Below are positions 9,889 through 18,898 of a stretch of DNA of 64,000 nt, piece after piece. Within the stretch, counting starts at the first letter, position 1. Every line of letters starts with the position of its first letter. A program made the translations under genes and the position numbers. The notes below the pieces were generated by a model. The model had not been told where the DNA came from and did not search any database. It saw nothing but the letters and a program-made list of their open reading frames with translations. Origin of the DNA: Mycobacterium asiaticum DSM 44297 (GTDB taxonomy: Bacteria; Actinomycetota; Actinomycetes; Mycobacteriales; Mycobacteriaceae); NCBI RefSeq assembly GCF_000613245.1, contig NZ_HG964939.1, forward strand, positions 107,724 to 171,723, read 5' to 3'.

Positions 9889-10574
9889 GCGGGCTCCTCG
9901 TTGACGAGGACCGCGCCTTGGTGGGTGATGACGTGCATCTGCCGTGTACCGCCCGGCTCGAGGTTCCAGCTGATGACCTCGAGGTACTGGTACCGCAACT
10001 CGATGTGGAAGCCCCCGTGCATGTTGGGTATCGGGAACCACACGCTCCACTGAGGCAGCTCGTGCAGGATCTCCACTGACGGGTACCGCAGCTTCTGGCG
10101 CGGCGTCCTAGTGCCGAACAGTTGGCCGAGGCTTCCGTCGATGACCTTGTTGAGATGGTCGTTGATTTGGTCGACCCGGTGAGGTGCAAGCGGCGAGGGT
10201 GGCGGTTTGAGCAGCATCCGCAGATCGTATGGTTGGTCGTGTTCAGCTGCGACGTCGAATGCGTTGCGGCCCTCAGCATCTCGCAGTGTCCTTAGTGCGC
10301 CTCGCTTGATCAGTGTGTCGGCGACTTCGGGAGGTAAGCCGTGCCAGGCCGCCTGATGCAGCGGCGTGAACAAGGCCTTGCCGCCGGGACGCCACTGGCG
10401 CGCGACGAGGACCTTTTCATCGTCGAGCAACTTCATCACGACGGGCCAGTCGGCCGTTTTTGCTGCGTCGGCGAGGCGGTGCCCGGCGGCGACCGTGGTC
10501 TTGGGTAGGAGTGACACGTCGAGTACTCCCGGCCACGGGACGGTGTTTGTGATCAGCCTCTGGTAGAACGTCAT
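9885..10574 (-). CDS. Ankyrin-repeat protein
   Basis: A 229-aa protein from the ATG at 10574 (MTFYQRLITNTVP); a TTG at 10592 is an alternative start. Two ankyrin-like repeats occupy roughly residues 60-125: TPLHQAAWHGLPPEVADTLI, then RNAFDVAAEHDQPYDLRMLL. The second half is a distinct domain rich in aromatic residues (QWSVWFPIPNMHGGFHIELR) of unknown function. It is first in the minus-strand trio, overlapping the macro-like gene by 4 bases, so the two are probably translationally coupled. Likely a protein-protein interaction partner; its role is not known. Confidence 0.7.
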   Translation of the reverse strand: MTFYQRLITNTVPWPGVLDVSLLPKTTVAAGHRLADAAKTADWPVVMKLLDDEKVLVARQWRPGGKALFTPLHQAAWHGLPPEVADTLIKRGALRTLRDAEGRNAFDVAAEHDQPYDLRMLLKPPPSPLAPHRVDQINDHLNKVIDGSLGQLFGTRTPRQKLRYPSVEILHELPQWSVWFPIPNMHGGFHIELRYQYLEVISWNLEPGGTRQMHVITHQGAVLVNEEPA

Positions 10575-10605
10575 CCGACCATCTCGTTTCAAGAGGAGCG
10601 ATTTT

Positions 10606-10624
10606 GCGCGTTTTCGCGCTAATT
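10606..10624. promoter_or_regulatory. Candidate NrtR operator, site 1
   Basis: Inverted repeat GCGCG-TTTT-CGCGC followed by TAATT. It lies about 30 bases upstream of the ankyrin gene start, where a bound repressor would block that promoter. Confidence 0.35.
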
Positions 10625-10711
10625 ACTGCTCACTGTACACCAGCGATCCGACAAGAGCTAGGTTCCCGACCCTCAGGGCAGATGTCGCACTCATGCTCGG
10701 GCGAGCCAAGA

Positions 10712-10725
10712 GCGCGAAACGCTAA
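10712..10725. promoter_or_regulatory. Candidate NrtR operator, site 2
   Basis: GCGCG-AAA-CGC followed by TAA. Bases 10711-10719 are the exact reverse complement of 10612-10620 within site 1. The half-site is shorter, so it may be a weaker site. Confidence 0.25.
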
Positions 10726-10758
10726 GATTCACAGGGCTTGGCCCGCGGCGCCCATATT

Positions 10759-10777
10759 GCGTATTATCGCGCTAATT
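10759..10777. promoter_or_regulatory. Candidate NrtR operator, site 3
   Basis: GCG-TATTAT-CGCGC followed by TAATT, 27 bases upstream of the regulator's ATG. It shares an 11-base identity with site 1 and would suit autoregulation. Confidence 0.35.
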
Positions 10778-10803
10778 CTTCGAATCTACCCTGGAGCACT
10801 GAC

Positions 10804-11478
10804 ATGAGTGACCGCCCATGGCGTGACAGCCAGGGGCGCACCCTCGCCGACTTCGTCCGCCCTTCGGTGGCGGTCGACACCGCGGTGCTGTCCCTGGATG
10901 CCGACCTCGGGCTGGTGGTGCTCGAGGTGCGAAGACCACACGGTCGGGGCTGGGCGCTTCCGGGCACCTTCCTGCACGAGCGCGAGACACTGGCCGACGC
11001 CGTTGACCGGTCACTGCGTAAGAAAGCCAATGTCCGTGGGTTGCAGCCCCGCCAGCTACACGTGTTCGACGACCCAGATCGCGATGAGCGCGGCTGGGTC
11101 CTCTCGGTCGCTCATGTCGCAGTCGTGCGGCGGGACCGGCTTGCGTCGCGATTCGCCGAGACCACCAGGCTGATGCCGGCCGCAGCTCCTGGACGCCTGA
11201 GCTTCGACCACCGCATCATCATCGAGCGCGCCGTCGAAGATTTGCGCGTTCGCTACCGAAGCGAGCCGGATCCCGACCGACTGCTGGGTGACGAATTCAC
11301 ACTGCGCGAACTCCGACTGGCCCACGAAGCCGTCGCAGGGGAAGAGCTGCAGCGTGACGCATTCCGCCGCACGATGGAGCCCCAGCTCGTCGCGACAGAC
11401 ACCACGCTCACCGCCGGCAGGGGCCGTCCCGCCGAGCTGTTCCAACGACGAGGAACCGCGGAGTCACCACGCCGCTAA
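10804..11478 (+). CDS. nrtR: NrtR-family transcriptional regulator (Nudix sensor plus winged helix)
   Basis: A 224-aa protein from the ATG at 10804, with a GGAG ribosome site 8 bases upstream. An upstream in-frame start at 10738 is less likely. Residues ~20-140 form a Nudix-like domain (VDTAVLSLDADLGLVVLEVR, then WALPGTFLHERETLADAVDR). The Nudix box is degenerate: RSLRKKANV replaces the catalytic REVxEExG block. This is typical of NrtR, which senses ADP-ribose or related molecules without hydrolysing them. Residues ~160-205 form the winged helix (LGDEFTLRELRLAHEAVAGE). NrtR proteins repress NAD-related genes. Here the likely target is the divergent ankyrin/macro/phosphatase operon. Confidence 0.8.
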   Translation: MSDRPWRDSQGRTLADFVRPSVAVDTAVLSLDADLGLVVLEVRRPHGRGWALPGTFLHERETLADAVDRSLRKKANVRGLQPRQLHVFDDPDRDERGWVLSVAHVAVVRRDRLASRFAETTRLMPAAAPGRLSFDHRIIIERAVEDLRVRYRSEPDPDRLLGDEFTLRELRLAHEAVAGEELQRDAFRRTMEPQLVATDTTLTAGRGRPAELFQRRGTAESPRR

Positions 11479-11834
11479 CCATGGGGACTAGCATGACGGC
11501 GATCTAGGCCACCCGCCAGTCAAGCATTGGTCGTGAGGGGTCGCAGTCAGGACTGCTGAAAATGTCGGACGCTCAATGTAACCTGGGAGGGCTTCATGAG
11601 ATGCCGTCGACAAGCTCCGACTAGATGGCACGCCAACCCCACGCTCGTGGGTGGCTCGGATGACGAAGCGGCCTGGGACCAACCGGTGCCCGGCAAGAGC
11701 GCCTCCCATACGGAGGCCCAATCTTTCGGGAGTACTGCATGCCTCGGAATAGTTCCCGGAGTCCGGATGGGTTGGTGCCCTTGACACGCGCACCGTCGTA
11801 CGCTGCGACCACGTGGGGCCCGTAGTACGACGCC
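11479..11834. other. No supported gene
   Basis: Open frames occur on both strands from 11488 to 12164 but overlap one another and have no recognisable content or start signals. I see no repeat, RNA gene or clear terminator here. Confidence 0.4.
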
Positions 11835-12272
11835 TTGCATCCCCCCCGGCAAGTCCATTGGATTGTCGACTGGAAAGTGGTGCCACGGTGGATCGACCAT
11901 GCGACGAATCTTTGGCACCGTCGCCAAGAAATGCGCCGCGCGTACCAGGCGGTGCACGGCATCGATCCCGCGAAGTGGCCAACCCGACATCCTGGTGTCG
12001 TGGTGTACGGCGCTGCCGCATGCCTCGGCTGCCACTGGATTTATCAGCACGGCTACTACCGTGACGACGGCGTGTTCCAATACCCGGTTGACCTCGCGCG
12101 TCTTCATGAGGCCACCAACGGGGCATTCCGTGGTGAGGACGACCGATTGATGCCTACAGCTCAACGCATGCCCAGCCCTCCACCGCTTTCGAGCCCTCCG
12201 ATTCCGCGACGTATCCCACCTGCGCCGCTATTCATCGCTGACCGGTACGTTGCTGGGCGTCCCCGGCGATGA
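11835..12272 (+). CDS. Hypothetical protein, possibly a 5'-truncated remnant
   Basis: The frame from 11835 has a convincing central part (HWIVDWKVVPRWIDHATNLW, then YQAVHGIDPAKWPTRHPG and CLGCHWIYQHGYY), rich in tryptophan and histidine. It ends in a proline-rich tail. Start and ribosome site are not clear, and upstream residues in the same frame may once have been coding. The CLGCHW cluster could bind metal. No family recognised. It competes with antisense frames, but its amino-acid composition is the most protein-like of them. Confidence 0.35.
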   Translation: MHPPRQVHWIVDWKVVPRWIDHATNLWHRRQEMRRAYQAVHGIDPAKWPTRHPGVVVYGAAACLGCHWIYQHGYYRDDGVFQYPVDLARLHEATNGAFRGEDDRLMPTAQRMPSPPPLSSPPIPRRIPPAPLFIADRYVAGRPRR

Positions 12273-12657
12273 GTGCTGAGCGCGGCTGGATCGGCCAACC
12301 GCAGCCCGTGAAGGAGTGGCATACCCCGGATGGCTGTGCGAGAAGGGCCGCCCCAGCCACTTCCACAGTCACCGCCACCCGGTCCTCCGTGTGGCCGACC
12401 AAATCCGAGATCATGAGGAGCAGCGACTACGGGCCGAAGAGTAGTTCAATAGCCAGGCCGCCAGGCCGCTCGAATTGCCGCTCCAGTCGCCGAATCGCGA
12501 GCCGAAATGACCGAAGAGCAGCTGGACTATCAACATTCTCCCTCGGATGGCCCGGTGGCCGCGCTGCACATCCTGTGCGAGGCGGCCGGGCTGGTGCCGT
12601 GACGCGGAGGGTCCGAGGAGGTAGACGGCGATGGCGAAGAGAGTGGGGCGAGAAGCG
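12273..12657. other. No supported gene
   Basis: Short overlapping frames only. A stretch near 12510-12600 could be the relic of a small protein, but no start, motif or frame stands out. Confidence 0.35.
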
Positions 12658-12843
12658 ATGAAACGTGAGCAGTGGCGCGAGCATTGGGTAGCCGATCACC
12701 ATCAGCGGGGTCACGAGCCCTACGCCGCCCCCACCAAGGAAAATCCCGAGCAGTGGGAGTGCACGTGCGATCCGGACGCCGTCTGGGTCGCTGTGTGGCG
12801 CGTCCTGCGCCCGAGCAGATCACGAAGAAGTTCGTACATCTGA
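12658..12843 (+). CDS. Small hypothetical protein
   Basis: A 61-codon frame from the ATG at 12658 (MKREQWREHWVADHHQRGHE, then PEQWECTCDPDAVWVAVWRV), rich in Trp, His and Cys and likely to be a real small protein of the sort found in mycobacterial accessory DNA. The tail (SRSRRSSYI) looks read through, so the natural end may have been lost. Function unknown. Confidence 0.35.
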   Translation: MKREQWREHWVADHHQRGHEPYAAPTKENPEQWECTCDPDAVWVAVWRVLRPSRSRRSSYI

Positions 12844-12924
12844 GAAAGCGGTCCTGAAAATGTTTCTTCCTCTGGGCGATGATGTTCGTGGAGGGCTTGA
12901 AAGCTCCGGCGGTGGGGAGTTGGA

Positions 12925-14658
12925 GTGACCGATCCGGTGCTGTTGGACGGGTACGCGGCGAAGCGTTGCCCGGTGCGCGTGCACAACGACGTTTCGCCGG
13001 CCGTGCAAACCCTGACGTGGGTCCCGGCACCAGAGGATCAGCTCCGTCTGGATGCAGGCAATGCGTTCGAAAAATTCGTCTTCGAACAGTTGATGGCATT
13101 TAACTCCGACTGCGCGCGCGTCGATCATGATCTGCAACGCGATGACGCGATCGAGACGACCGTGGCGGCGATGGATGCCGGCGTCGGATTGATCCTCGGG
13201 GGCTGGCTGCCCGATGATCTGGTCGGCGGCCGAACCGGTCGTCCGGACCTCTTGATCCGCGTGCACGGCGGCTATCTACCCGGAGACGTGAAGACCCACA
13301 AGACATTCACGGCCGCCAAGAAAACGGCGGCCGTCGCGTCACCGCTCGCCCAACCTTCCTGCCGACAGTCGGTCACAGGGTGGACGACGACGCCGCATCG
13401 GTTCGAGGACGGCATGCAGTTGGCTCACTACACGCGGATGCTGCAAGCATGCGGCCGGCATCCCGGTGAAGAGTTGCTGTTGGGGGCAACCATCGGAACC
13501 AGTGAGCTTTCCTTTCGGCCTGACGCCGCCGCTGAACGGGTGCTGTTATGGCACAACCTTGCGGAGCCGATTGTGGCTACCTACTCACGCAGTCGCGGGA
13601 AAGCGAAGCGGTCACTGCTGGAGCGGTATGACCACGAACACAGCTTCCGTGTGAAAGTCGCTCACCGGGCCCTCCAAATCGTCGGCAATTCCGACGACCC
13701 ACCGCCACTCGTGACCCCGATCGGGCAGGCCGAGTGTGGCAGCTGTCCGTACGAGGCCCCGTGCGCCGCGGCGATGGGCGAGGATCCATCGGCAGCAATC
13801 ACTGTGGGCAGGCTGGACATCCGCGAGTGGGGCACGCTCCGGTCGATGGGTATCACCACAACTGTCGATCTCGCCGAGTTGAACTTCGATGACGGGGACT
13901 TCTTCGCCGCATACGCCGCGGAAGCCGCCCACCACAGCCCCAAACAGGCCCGTCAACGCCTCGCCGCCGCAGTTGAACGTGCCGCGATGATCCGTCACGG
14001 CGTCGAGTTCTGGCCGAACAGCGACGGCCCGGTGGACGTGCCGACTGCAACGGTGGAGGTCGACTTGGACATCGAGTCCGACCAGCAGGGCCGGGTGTAT
14101 ATGTGGGGAGCGCGTGTCCGTGACGGCCGCGACGACACTACGGCTGTCTACGTTCCCGACTTCACCGTCTGGGAACCGCTGAATGAGGAGTCCGAATACG
14201 CACTCGCCGAGCAGTTCGCTCATTGGCTTCGCGACCAGCGCGTTGCCGCCGAAGCAGACGGAGGGACATTTCGAGTATTCCACTGGTCGCATCCGGAGTG
14301 GTCGAATCTGAAGCGCATCCTCGGCGCGGAGGCTGTGCGCGACCTGATTGGCGACCGGGGAGGCAGCGGTACTGACGACCGACACGACGGGGTGTTTGTC
14401 GACATGGAGAAGGTCTTCAAACAACACTTCACATCGCTGCGCGGAACCAGCATCAAAAAGGTCGCACCGCTATTCGGTTTCACCTGGCGCGTTGAGAACG
14501 CGGGCGGGGCGGCCTCCCAGGCCCACCTATCGACGGTGCAAACGTCGGCCGACCAGTCCGAAGTGGCCGCAGCGAAGGCGTGGCTGCTGTCGTATAACGA
14601 GGACGACAACAGAGCCGTGGCGACGATTCGTGACGAGATGCGATCGCCAACGCCCTAA
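12925..14658 (+). CDS. TM0106-type RecB-family nuclease with C-terminal RNase H-like exonuclease domain
   Basis: A 577-aa protein with a GTG start at 12925 and a GGGGAG ribosome site 6-11 bases upstream. Residues ~40-290 are the RecB-like nuclease: D108 in GRPDLL and the DVK at 121-123 form the PD-x-DxK metal site. A cysteine set (CGSCPYEAPC, ~272-282, plus C15) suggests an AddB/Cas4-like iron-sulfur or zinc clamp. Residues ~370 onward resemble the YprB-type RNase H-like 3'-5' exonuclease, with acidic residues in VEVDLDIESD and later FRVFHWSHPE. Family members process DNA ends in repair or nuclease systems; the exact substrate is unknown. A decayed homologue lies at 17119-18007. Confidence 0.85.
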   Translation: MTDPVLLDGYAAKRCPVRVHNDVSPAVQTLTWVPAPEDQLRLDAGNAFEKFVFEQLMAFNSDCARVDHDLQRDDAIETTVAAMDAGVGLILGGWLPDDLVGGRTGRPDLLIRVHGGYLPGDVKTHKTFTAAKKTAAVASPLAQPSCRQSVTGWTTTPHRFEDGMQLAHYTRMLQACGRHPGEELLLGATIGTSELSFRPDAAAERVLLWHNLAEPIVATYSRSRGKAKRSLLERYDHEHSFRVKVAHRALQIVGNSDDPPPLVTPIGQAECGSCPYEAPCAAAMGEDPSAAITVGRLDIREWGTLRSMGITTTVDLAELNFDDGDFFAAYAAEAAHHSPKQARQRLAAAVERAAMIRHGVEFWPNSDGPVDVPTATVEVDLDIESDQQGRVYMWGARVRDGRDDTTAVYVPDFTVWEPLNEESEYALAEQFAHWLRDQRVAAEADGGTFRVFHWSHPEWSNLKRILGAEAVRDLIGDRGGSGTDDRHDGVFVDMEKVFKQHFTSLRGTSIKKVAPLFGFTWRVENAGGAASQAHLSTVQTSADQSEVAAAKAWLLSYNEDDNRAVATIRDEMRSPTP

Positions 14659-14913
14659 TCACCGCCATCCGAATAGTGAATGGTGGCCTGGATTGTTGAG
14701 TGCAAGCTTGGGGCCCACACTCAAGGTTCCCGCTCGCAGTTCACAGAACTCCTGTGCACCGGCGAGCGTGCCAAGTTCGGGGATACTTGGCGTCGGTGTG
14801 CGGCAGCGACCACTTGGATAGGGGTCGACTGCGCGGGTACCGGTCGAGGCGACACGCGACAGATTGAACCGATTTCCGCTCTTCGCAAGCGGCCACGCCG
14901 CTAGAGTGCACCC

Positions 14914-15579
14914 GTGCCAGTGAAAGCACGCGGATCCGCCGATACGGTCCAGGACGAGGTGCTGAAAAGACTGCGCGAATCCATTGAAGGCGCTCTTCGA
15001 GAGCAGACCCTCATCCTGGCGCGTGATTACTGGGTCAAGAACAGGGAAAACAACTCTGGACTACTCAAACCCTTTGATCTTCTAGACGCAGCGACCACGG
15101 AACAGGTTGCTGCCCTGGAACTCATTCGTGCGGTCAATAGCGCAACGCACGACGGAAAACGAACGCACGGCGCCGCGAAATTACTTCCGTTGGTCGCGAA
15201 GAGTCAAGGGGGTTTCTACTGTCGAATGTGCGGCGAGCAACACCCACTCCACGTTGACCACATTAGGCCCACATCGAAGGCGGGGACCGACCACATCAGC
15301 AATCTTCAACTCCTGTGCAGCCCTTGCAATCTCGGCAAAGGTGCCACCGAGTTTGGGAACCTTCCTAGCATCCTTCGCGTCAGGACAGACGAGTCGGTCG
15401 ACGCGGGACTGCGATTCCTACGACTGAGTCTTCGCGCGATTGAATCAGCGGGTCGCCCACTCGGCCGCTGTGACTGCGGGCAGTTGGCGAGCGAGAAGAG
15501 ACTCTTCGTCTCCTGTCGACAATCCCTGGCTGCTAATCTGACCAACCTGCGTGTAACTTGTGAGGCCTGCGATGGGTAA
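14914..15579 (+). CDS. HNH endonuclease
   Basis: A 221-aa protein with a GTG start. The HNH core is at about residues 103-150: CRMCGEQHPLHVDHIRPTSK, then NLQLLCSPCNLGKG. This gives two CxxC zinc pairs and the H-D-H metal/catalytic centre. A third cysteine group (CDCGQ...C...CEAC) sits near the C-terminus. It should cleave DNA in a metal-dependent manner. The last codons overlap the start of the DGQHR gene by 8 bases, so the two are probably made together. A nuclease joined to a DndB-like protein recalls DNA-modification/restriction systems. Confidence 0.85.
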   Translation: MPVKARGSADTVQDEVLKRLRESIEGALREQTLILARDYWVKNRENNSGLLKPFDLLDAATTEQVAALELIRAVNSATHDGKRTHGAAKLLPLVAKSQGGFYCRMCGEQHPLHVDHIRPTSKAGTDHISNLQLLCSPCNLGKGATEFGNLPSILRVRTDESVDAGLRFLRLSLRAIESAGRPLGRCDCGQLASEKRLFVSCRQSLAANLTNLRVTCEACDG

Positions 15580-16904
15580 AGCGATCACCACTTTGGAGCA
15601 CGAGTTCTATGGATATGAACTCATTCAGAACCCAAGCAATGTGAAGCTGCATTTATATGTTGCGGGTGTCGACGCCCAGGTGTTAAGGGACATCGTATCG
15701 GTAGACAATGCGGTCAAGTGGGATTCCGCTTCCGGACTATGGCGCGCGGGAGGTCGAAATCGCACTATTAGCGACCAGCATTGGGAGTCAATCCGTGATT
15801 TTCTCCACTCGTCCAACCAAGAGCGAATCCTTCCATCAGCGATCGTGATCTCGATTGACGAAGATGCTTTCGATTTCGAGCCGCATTCGAAGATGGCGCC
15901 AATCTCGAACGTGGTCCCAGGGGTTGTGAAGCTGAAAGGTAGGTACGAGTCAGGGTCCGCACCACTCGTTCCTGTAGAGGAATCGGACCGAACGGCCTGG
16001 GTGCTCGACGGCCAACACCGAATCAGGGCATTCCGAGATTGGTCTCCTCCGGACCCTTACCCAGTAAATGTAATCATTATCAAGCGTTGGAAAGGTTCTG
16101 ACTACGAGGACGTCATGAGGCATCAAACCTATGAGTTGAATATGGGTCGCCCCCTTAGTGACGACTTCAAGGCAGCGGTGCGGGAGCAATATGACCTGCA
16201 AGTAGGTCACAAAGAATACAAGCAAGAGATTGCTCTGAGCTGGATCCGTAAGGACCTGGAGAGCCGAGGTGCTGTCTTCTCGCCCAATGGAATTGTGGGG
16301 GCGACCAATTTGCGGACGCCATATGTGATCACAATGAGTTTTCTGGAGTCGCTTATACGCCTGGCGTTCGATCATGATCCGTACCTAGCGATGACGTACA
16401 CGCTCGAAAAGATAAGTCCAGATGAGGTCAAGAAGGTCGGTAAGTACTTATTCGACTTCTATGAAGGCGTCCGATTGTCTCTCGGCTTAATAAATCCGAG
16501 CGTAAAAGGGCTAATTGGCTCTGGACCGGACGTAAACGCCGCAGTCGACTACTGGGACATTGCGAAATTACCTACGAAATACAAGCAGCGGATTTTGCAC
16601 AACGTGGGGTTAAAAGGCGATCACCCGCGGCCTCCTTTCCGAAGTGATGGGTGCAACCGCACCGCAGTCTCCGCAGGACGTGGCGTCGAAACTGGCCCAC
16701 ATGCGGGGGATCCCGTGGTACGACGCGGGCCTTCAGGCACTCAAGGATGATTGGGTCGTGCCGTTGGCGGACGCCCTGAAGGCCATGTACAAGTCAACTG
16801 GCACCTCGACTGGAAAGAAGCAGTACCAGCTAATTCTGAGCAAGAAGGATAAGGCGACGGGTAACACGATTGCTACCTTCAACCTGCTAGCCCATGGGTG
16901 GTGA
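15572..16904 (+). pseudogene. DGQHR (DndB-like) domain protein with an apparent frameshift near 16625
   Basis: The start MGKAITT (15572) overlaps the HNH stop. The hallmark motif is visible as WVLDGQHRIRAF near residues 144-155, placing it with the DndB/DpdB-like DGQHR proteins that partner DNA-modification enzymes. The frame is sound to about base 16625 (LPTKYKQRILHNVGLKGDH). After that the annotated frame becomes Pro/Arg-rich. The adjacent frame continues naturally (RGLLSEVMGATAPQSPQDVA, then GIPWYDAGLQALKDDWVVPL) to the stop at 16904. One inserted or deleted base would restore a protein of about 443 residues. Whether this is decay or sequencing error cannot be told here. Confidence 0.7.
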
Positions 16905-17118
16905 GAGTGCCGCGTATCTGACCTCACCTGGGAGTAGCTCAGGGCGGCGGGCTCCCCGCGAGATCGCTTCCTAGTTGTGGCCGCGCGTGCGGCCACCGCT
17001 TGCCAGGACCCCCGCGAGCGATAAGCAACGACCAAAGCTTCTTTGCGGAATCGCCGCTGGAAATCCTCGGCCGCGGACAATGCGGGGGCAAAAGCGCAAG
17101 AGCGACGACCCAGGTCAG

Positions 17119-18007
17119 TGTGGGTGTCGTAGCCCACCACACCTCTCGGCTGCGATTACCATCGGGCGACTCAAGAGCCGCGAGTGGCTGACGCTTCGCC
17201 GGATGGGTGGGACCACGACCGCGGCCCTGTCGGCCTTGGACGCCGACGACCCGGCGTTCTGCGACGAATACTTCGCAGAGGTAAGCCATCTCACCCGTGA
17301 TGAAGCCCGCAAGCGTCTGATCGGAGCGGTCAAACGTGCCGAAATGATCTGCGTGGAATCGAAATCGAGCAAACAACTGAGGGCCCGTCAATATTCCGGT
17401 CGCCGACGTCGAGATCGACGTGGACATCGAGTACGACCTCGACATCGGTGTGTAGCTGTGGGGTGCCCGCCTGCGTCGGGGCACCGACGACTCGAGCGCA
17501 CACTAGATCGCCGATTTCGTCGAGTGGGACCCACTGGACTCCCACGGCGAGCGGACACTGGCGGCAAGGTTCGCCGCTTGGCTGCGCGGTCAGCAGAATG
17601 AAGCCAAGGCCGGCGGGCTCACACTCAAGGTCTTCCACTGGTCACACCCAGAGCGGTCCGAGCTCAAAAGCATCCTTGGACTAGGCGAAGTCGGGGACCT
17701 GATCGACCCTGACAGCGGCGTATTCATCGACCTCGAGCAGGTGTTCAAGGCGAACTTCGTCTCGCTACACCGCTCCAGCATCAAGAAGGTGGCCCCGCTG
17801 TTCGGGTTCACCTGGCGGGTCGACGACCCCGGCGGTGCAATCTCCAAGACTTATCTATCAAAGGTGCGCACCAGCACCGATCCAGACGAGGTCGTCAAGG
17901 CCAAGGAGTGGCTGCCGACCTACAACGAGGACGACAACGCTGCCATGGCCAAGATCCGCGACAGCACGAGGAGCGAAGCGAACGTGTTGCGTGCGTGGAT
18001 GCGATGA
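17119..18007 (+). pseudogene. Decayed second copy of the TM0106-type nuclease (C-terminal half)
   Basis: The segment aligns by eye with the C-terminal half of the protein at 12925-14658: AAITIGRLKSREWLTLRRMG matches AAITVGRLDIREWGTLRSMG, and SIKKVAPLFGFTWRV is identical in both. It begins inside the gene with no start. The frame shifts near 17385, and two in-frame stops (TAG at 17453 and 17504) interrupt it before it reads cleanly to 18007. The nuclease catalytic half is missing. It is either a duplicated and degraded paralogue or the remains of a related element inserted nearby. Confidence 0.85.
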
Positions 18008-18462
18008 CGGTCGTCTGCCGCGAGTCCCTCCGACTACTGAATCAGTTCGCGCACCCTGAGTTGGCGTTTGGCTCAGCTACAGTTTGGTTCTCATCGGTGC
18101 CTCGTCGACTCGCATCGGCCGAATCGTGAAGAGTTCGCCGCTCAACTCGGGCCACAGACTGTTGGAGTCATAACGGATGGTCAATTCGCCTATCTTGCAG
18201 CGTTCGTCAGCCGGGGCGAGGTGAGCCCCGCAGTCCGGGCGATCGTCGACCGATGGGGTTGACCGTCCCACCGTCCGCCGCTGGGAATAGTTTGCGCCGT
18301 TTTCGGTCATTGGGCTTCGGCGACCGCGGTATGGTCCAGATTCTGTGGCGGCGTCCGGGATCAATGAATTGTCGGGGCGCCGAACGACGCGACATCGAAG
18401 TGTCAGAAACCTACAAGGCCACTTGAGACCGCCTATCCGACAATGTGACTGGGGGGAACCCG
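18008..18462. other. No supported gene
   Basis: A 64-codon frame at 18068-18262 ends with VITDGQFAYLAAFVSRGEVS and could be the tail of a lost gene. Otherwise there is nothing convincing. A purine-rich GGGGGGAA at 18451-18458 probably serves as ribosome site for the next gene. Confidence 0.35.
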
Positions 18463-18898
18463 ATGAGCCCTGATCGACGACGTTTCGGTCGTACCGAAGA
18501 GGACTGGGAGGAGCTGCTGGCCCAAGCGACCGACTTCCTCAAGGAGCAGGCGAGACTTGGCCGCCTCACCTCCTACAGCGAGGTCAATTGGGCGATCGCC
18601 CGGCGTTCGGGGTTACCTGCTTTTGACTTCGCGTTAGAACGCGACCGGGATGCCATGGGCGCCATCCTGGGCGACATCTCTCAGGAGAACCTCACCGAGT
18701 GCGGAGCAATGCTGTCCTCGATCGTCGTCTACATTGACCGCAACGACGCGGGCGGTGGCTTCTACAAACTACGCCCAATTGTTACGACTGCTCCCCGCGG
18801 ATGCAACAGCTGACCAGAAGTTAGCCTTCTGGACCAACCAAGTCAAAAAAGTCCACGATCGTTACGGGCGGCCTCGACGACGCCGCCGAGATGCTTAG
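18463..18898 (+). pseudogene. Hypothetical protein with an apparent frameshift near 18770
   Basis: The ATG at 18463 has a strong GGGGGGAA ribosome site. The protein (MSPDRRRFGRTEEDWEELLA, ..., LTSYSEVNWAIARRSGLPAF) matches a widespread actinobacterial small protein of unknown function in general style. At FYKL, near base 18770, the reading moves to the adjacent frame, which continues YAQLLRLLPADATADQKLAF and WTNQVKKVHDRYG to 18898. Restoring one base would give about 145 residues. No catalytic motif is visible. The frameshift is of the same single-base type seen at several other places in this window. Confidence 0.55.

Larger units (their letters stand above)
10575..10803. promoter_or_regulatory. 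Divergent control region between NrtR-like regulator and ankyrin/macro/phosphatase operon
   Basis: A 229-base, relatively AT-rich intergenic region that must hold the promoters of both divergent units. It contains three similar GCG-spacer-CGC elements, two of them sharing the exact 11-mer TCGCGCTAATT (10614-10624 and 10767-10777). NrtR proteins usually bind palindromes next to their own gene and the operons they control. These are therefore candidate operators, not proven ones. Confidence 0.5.
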
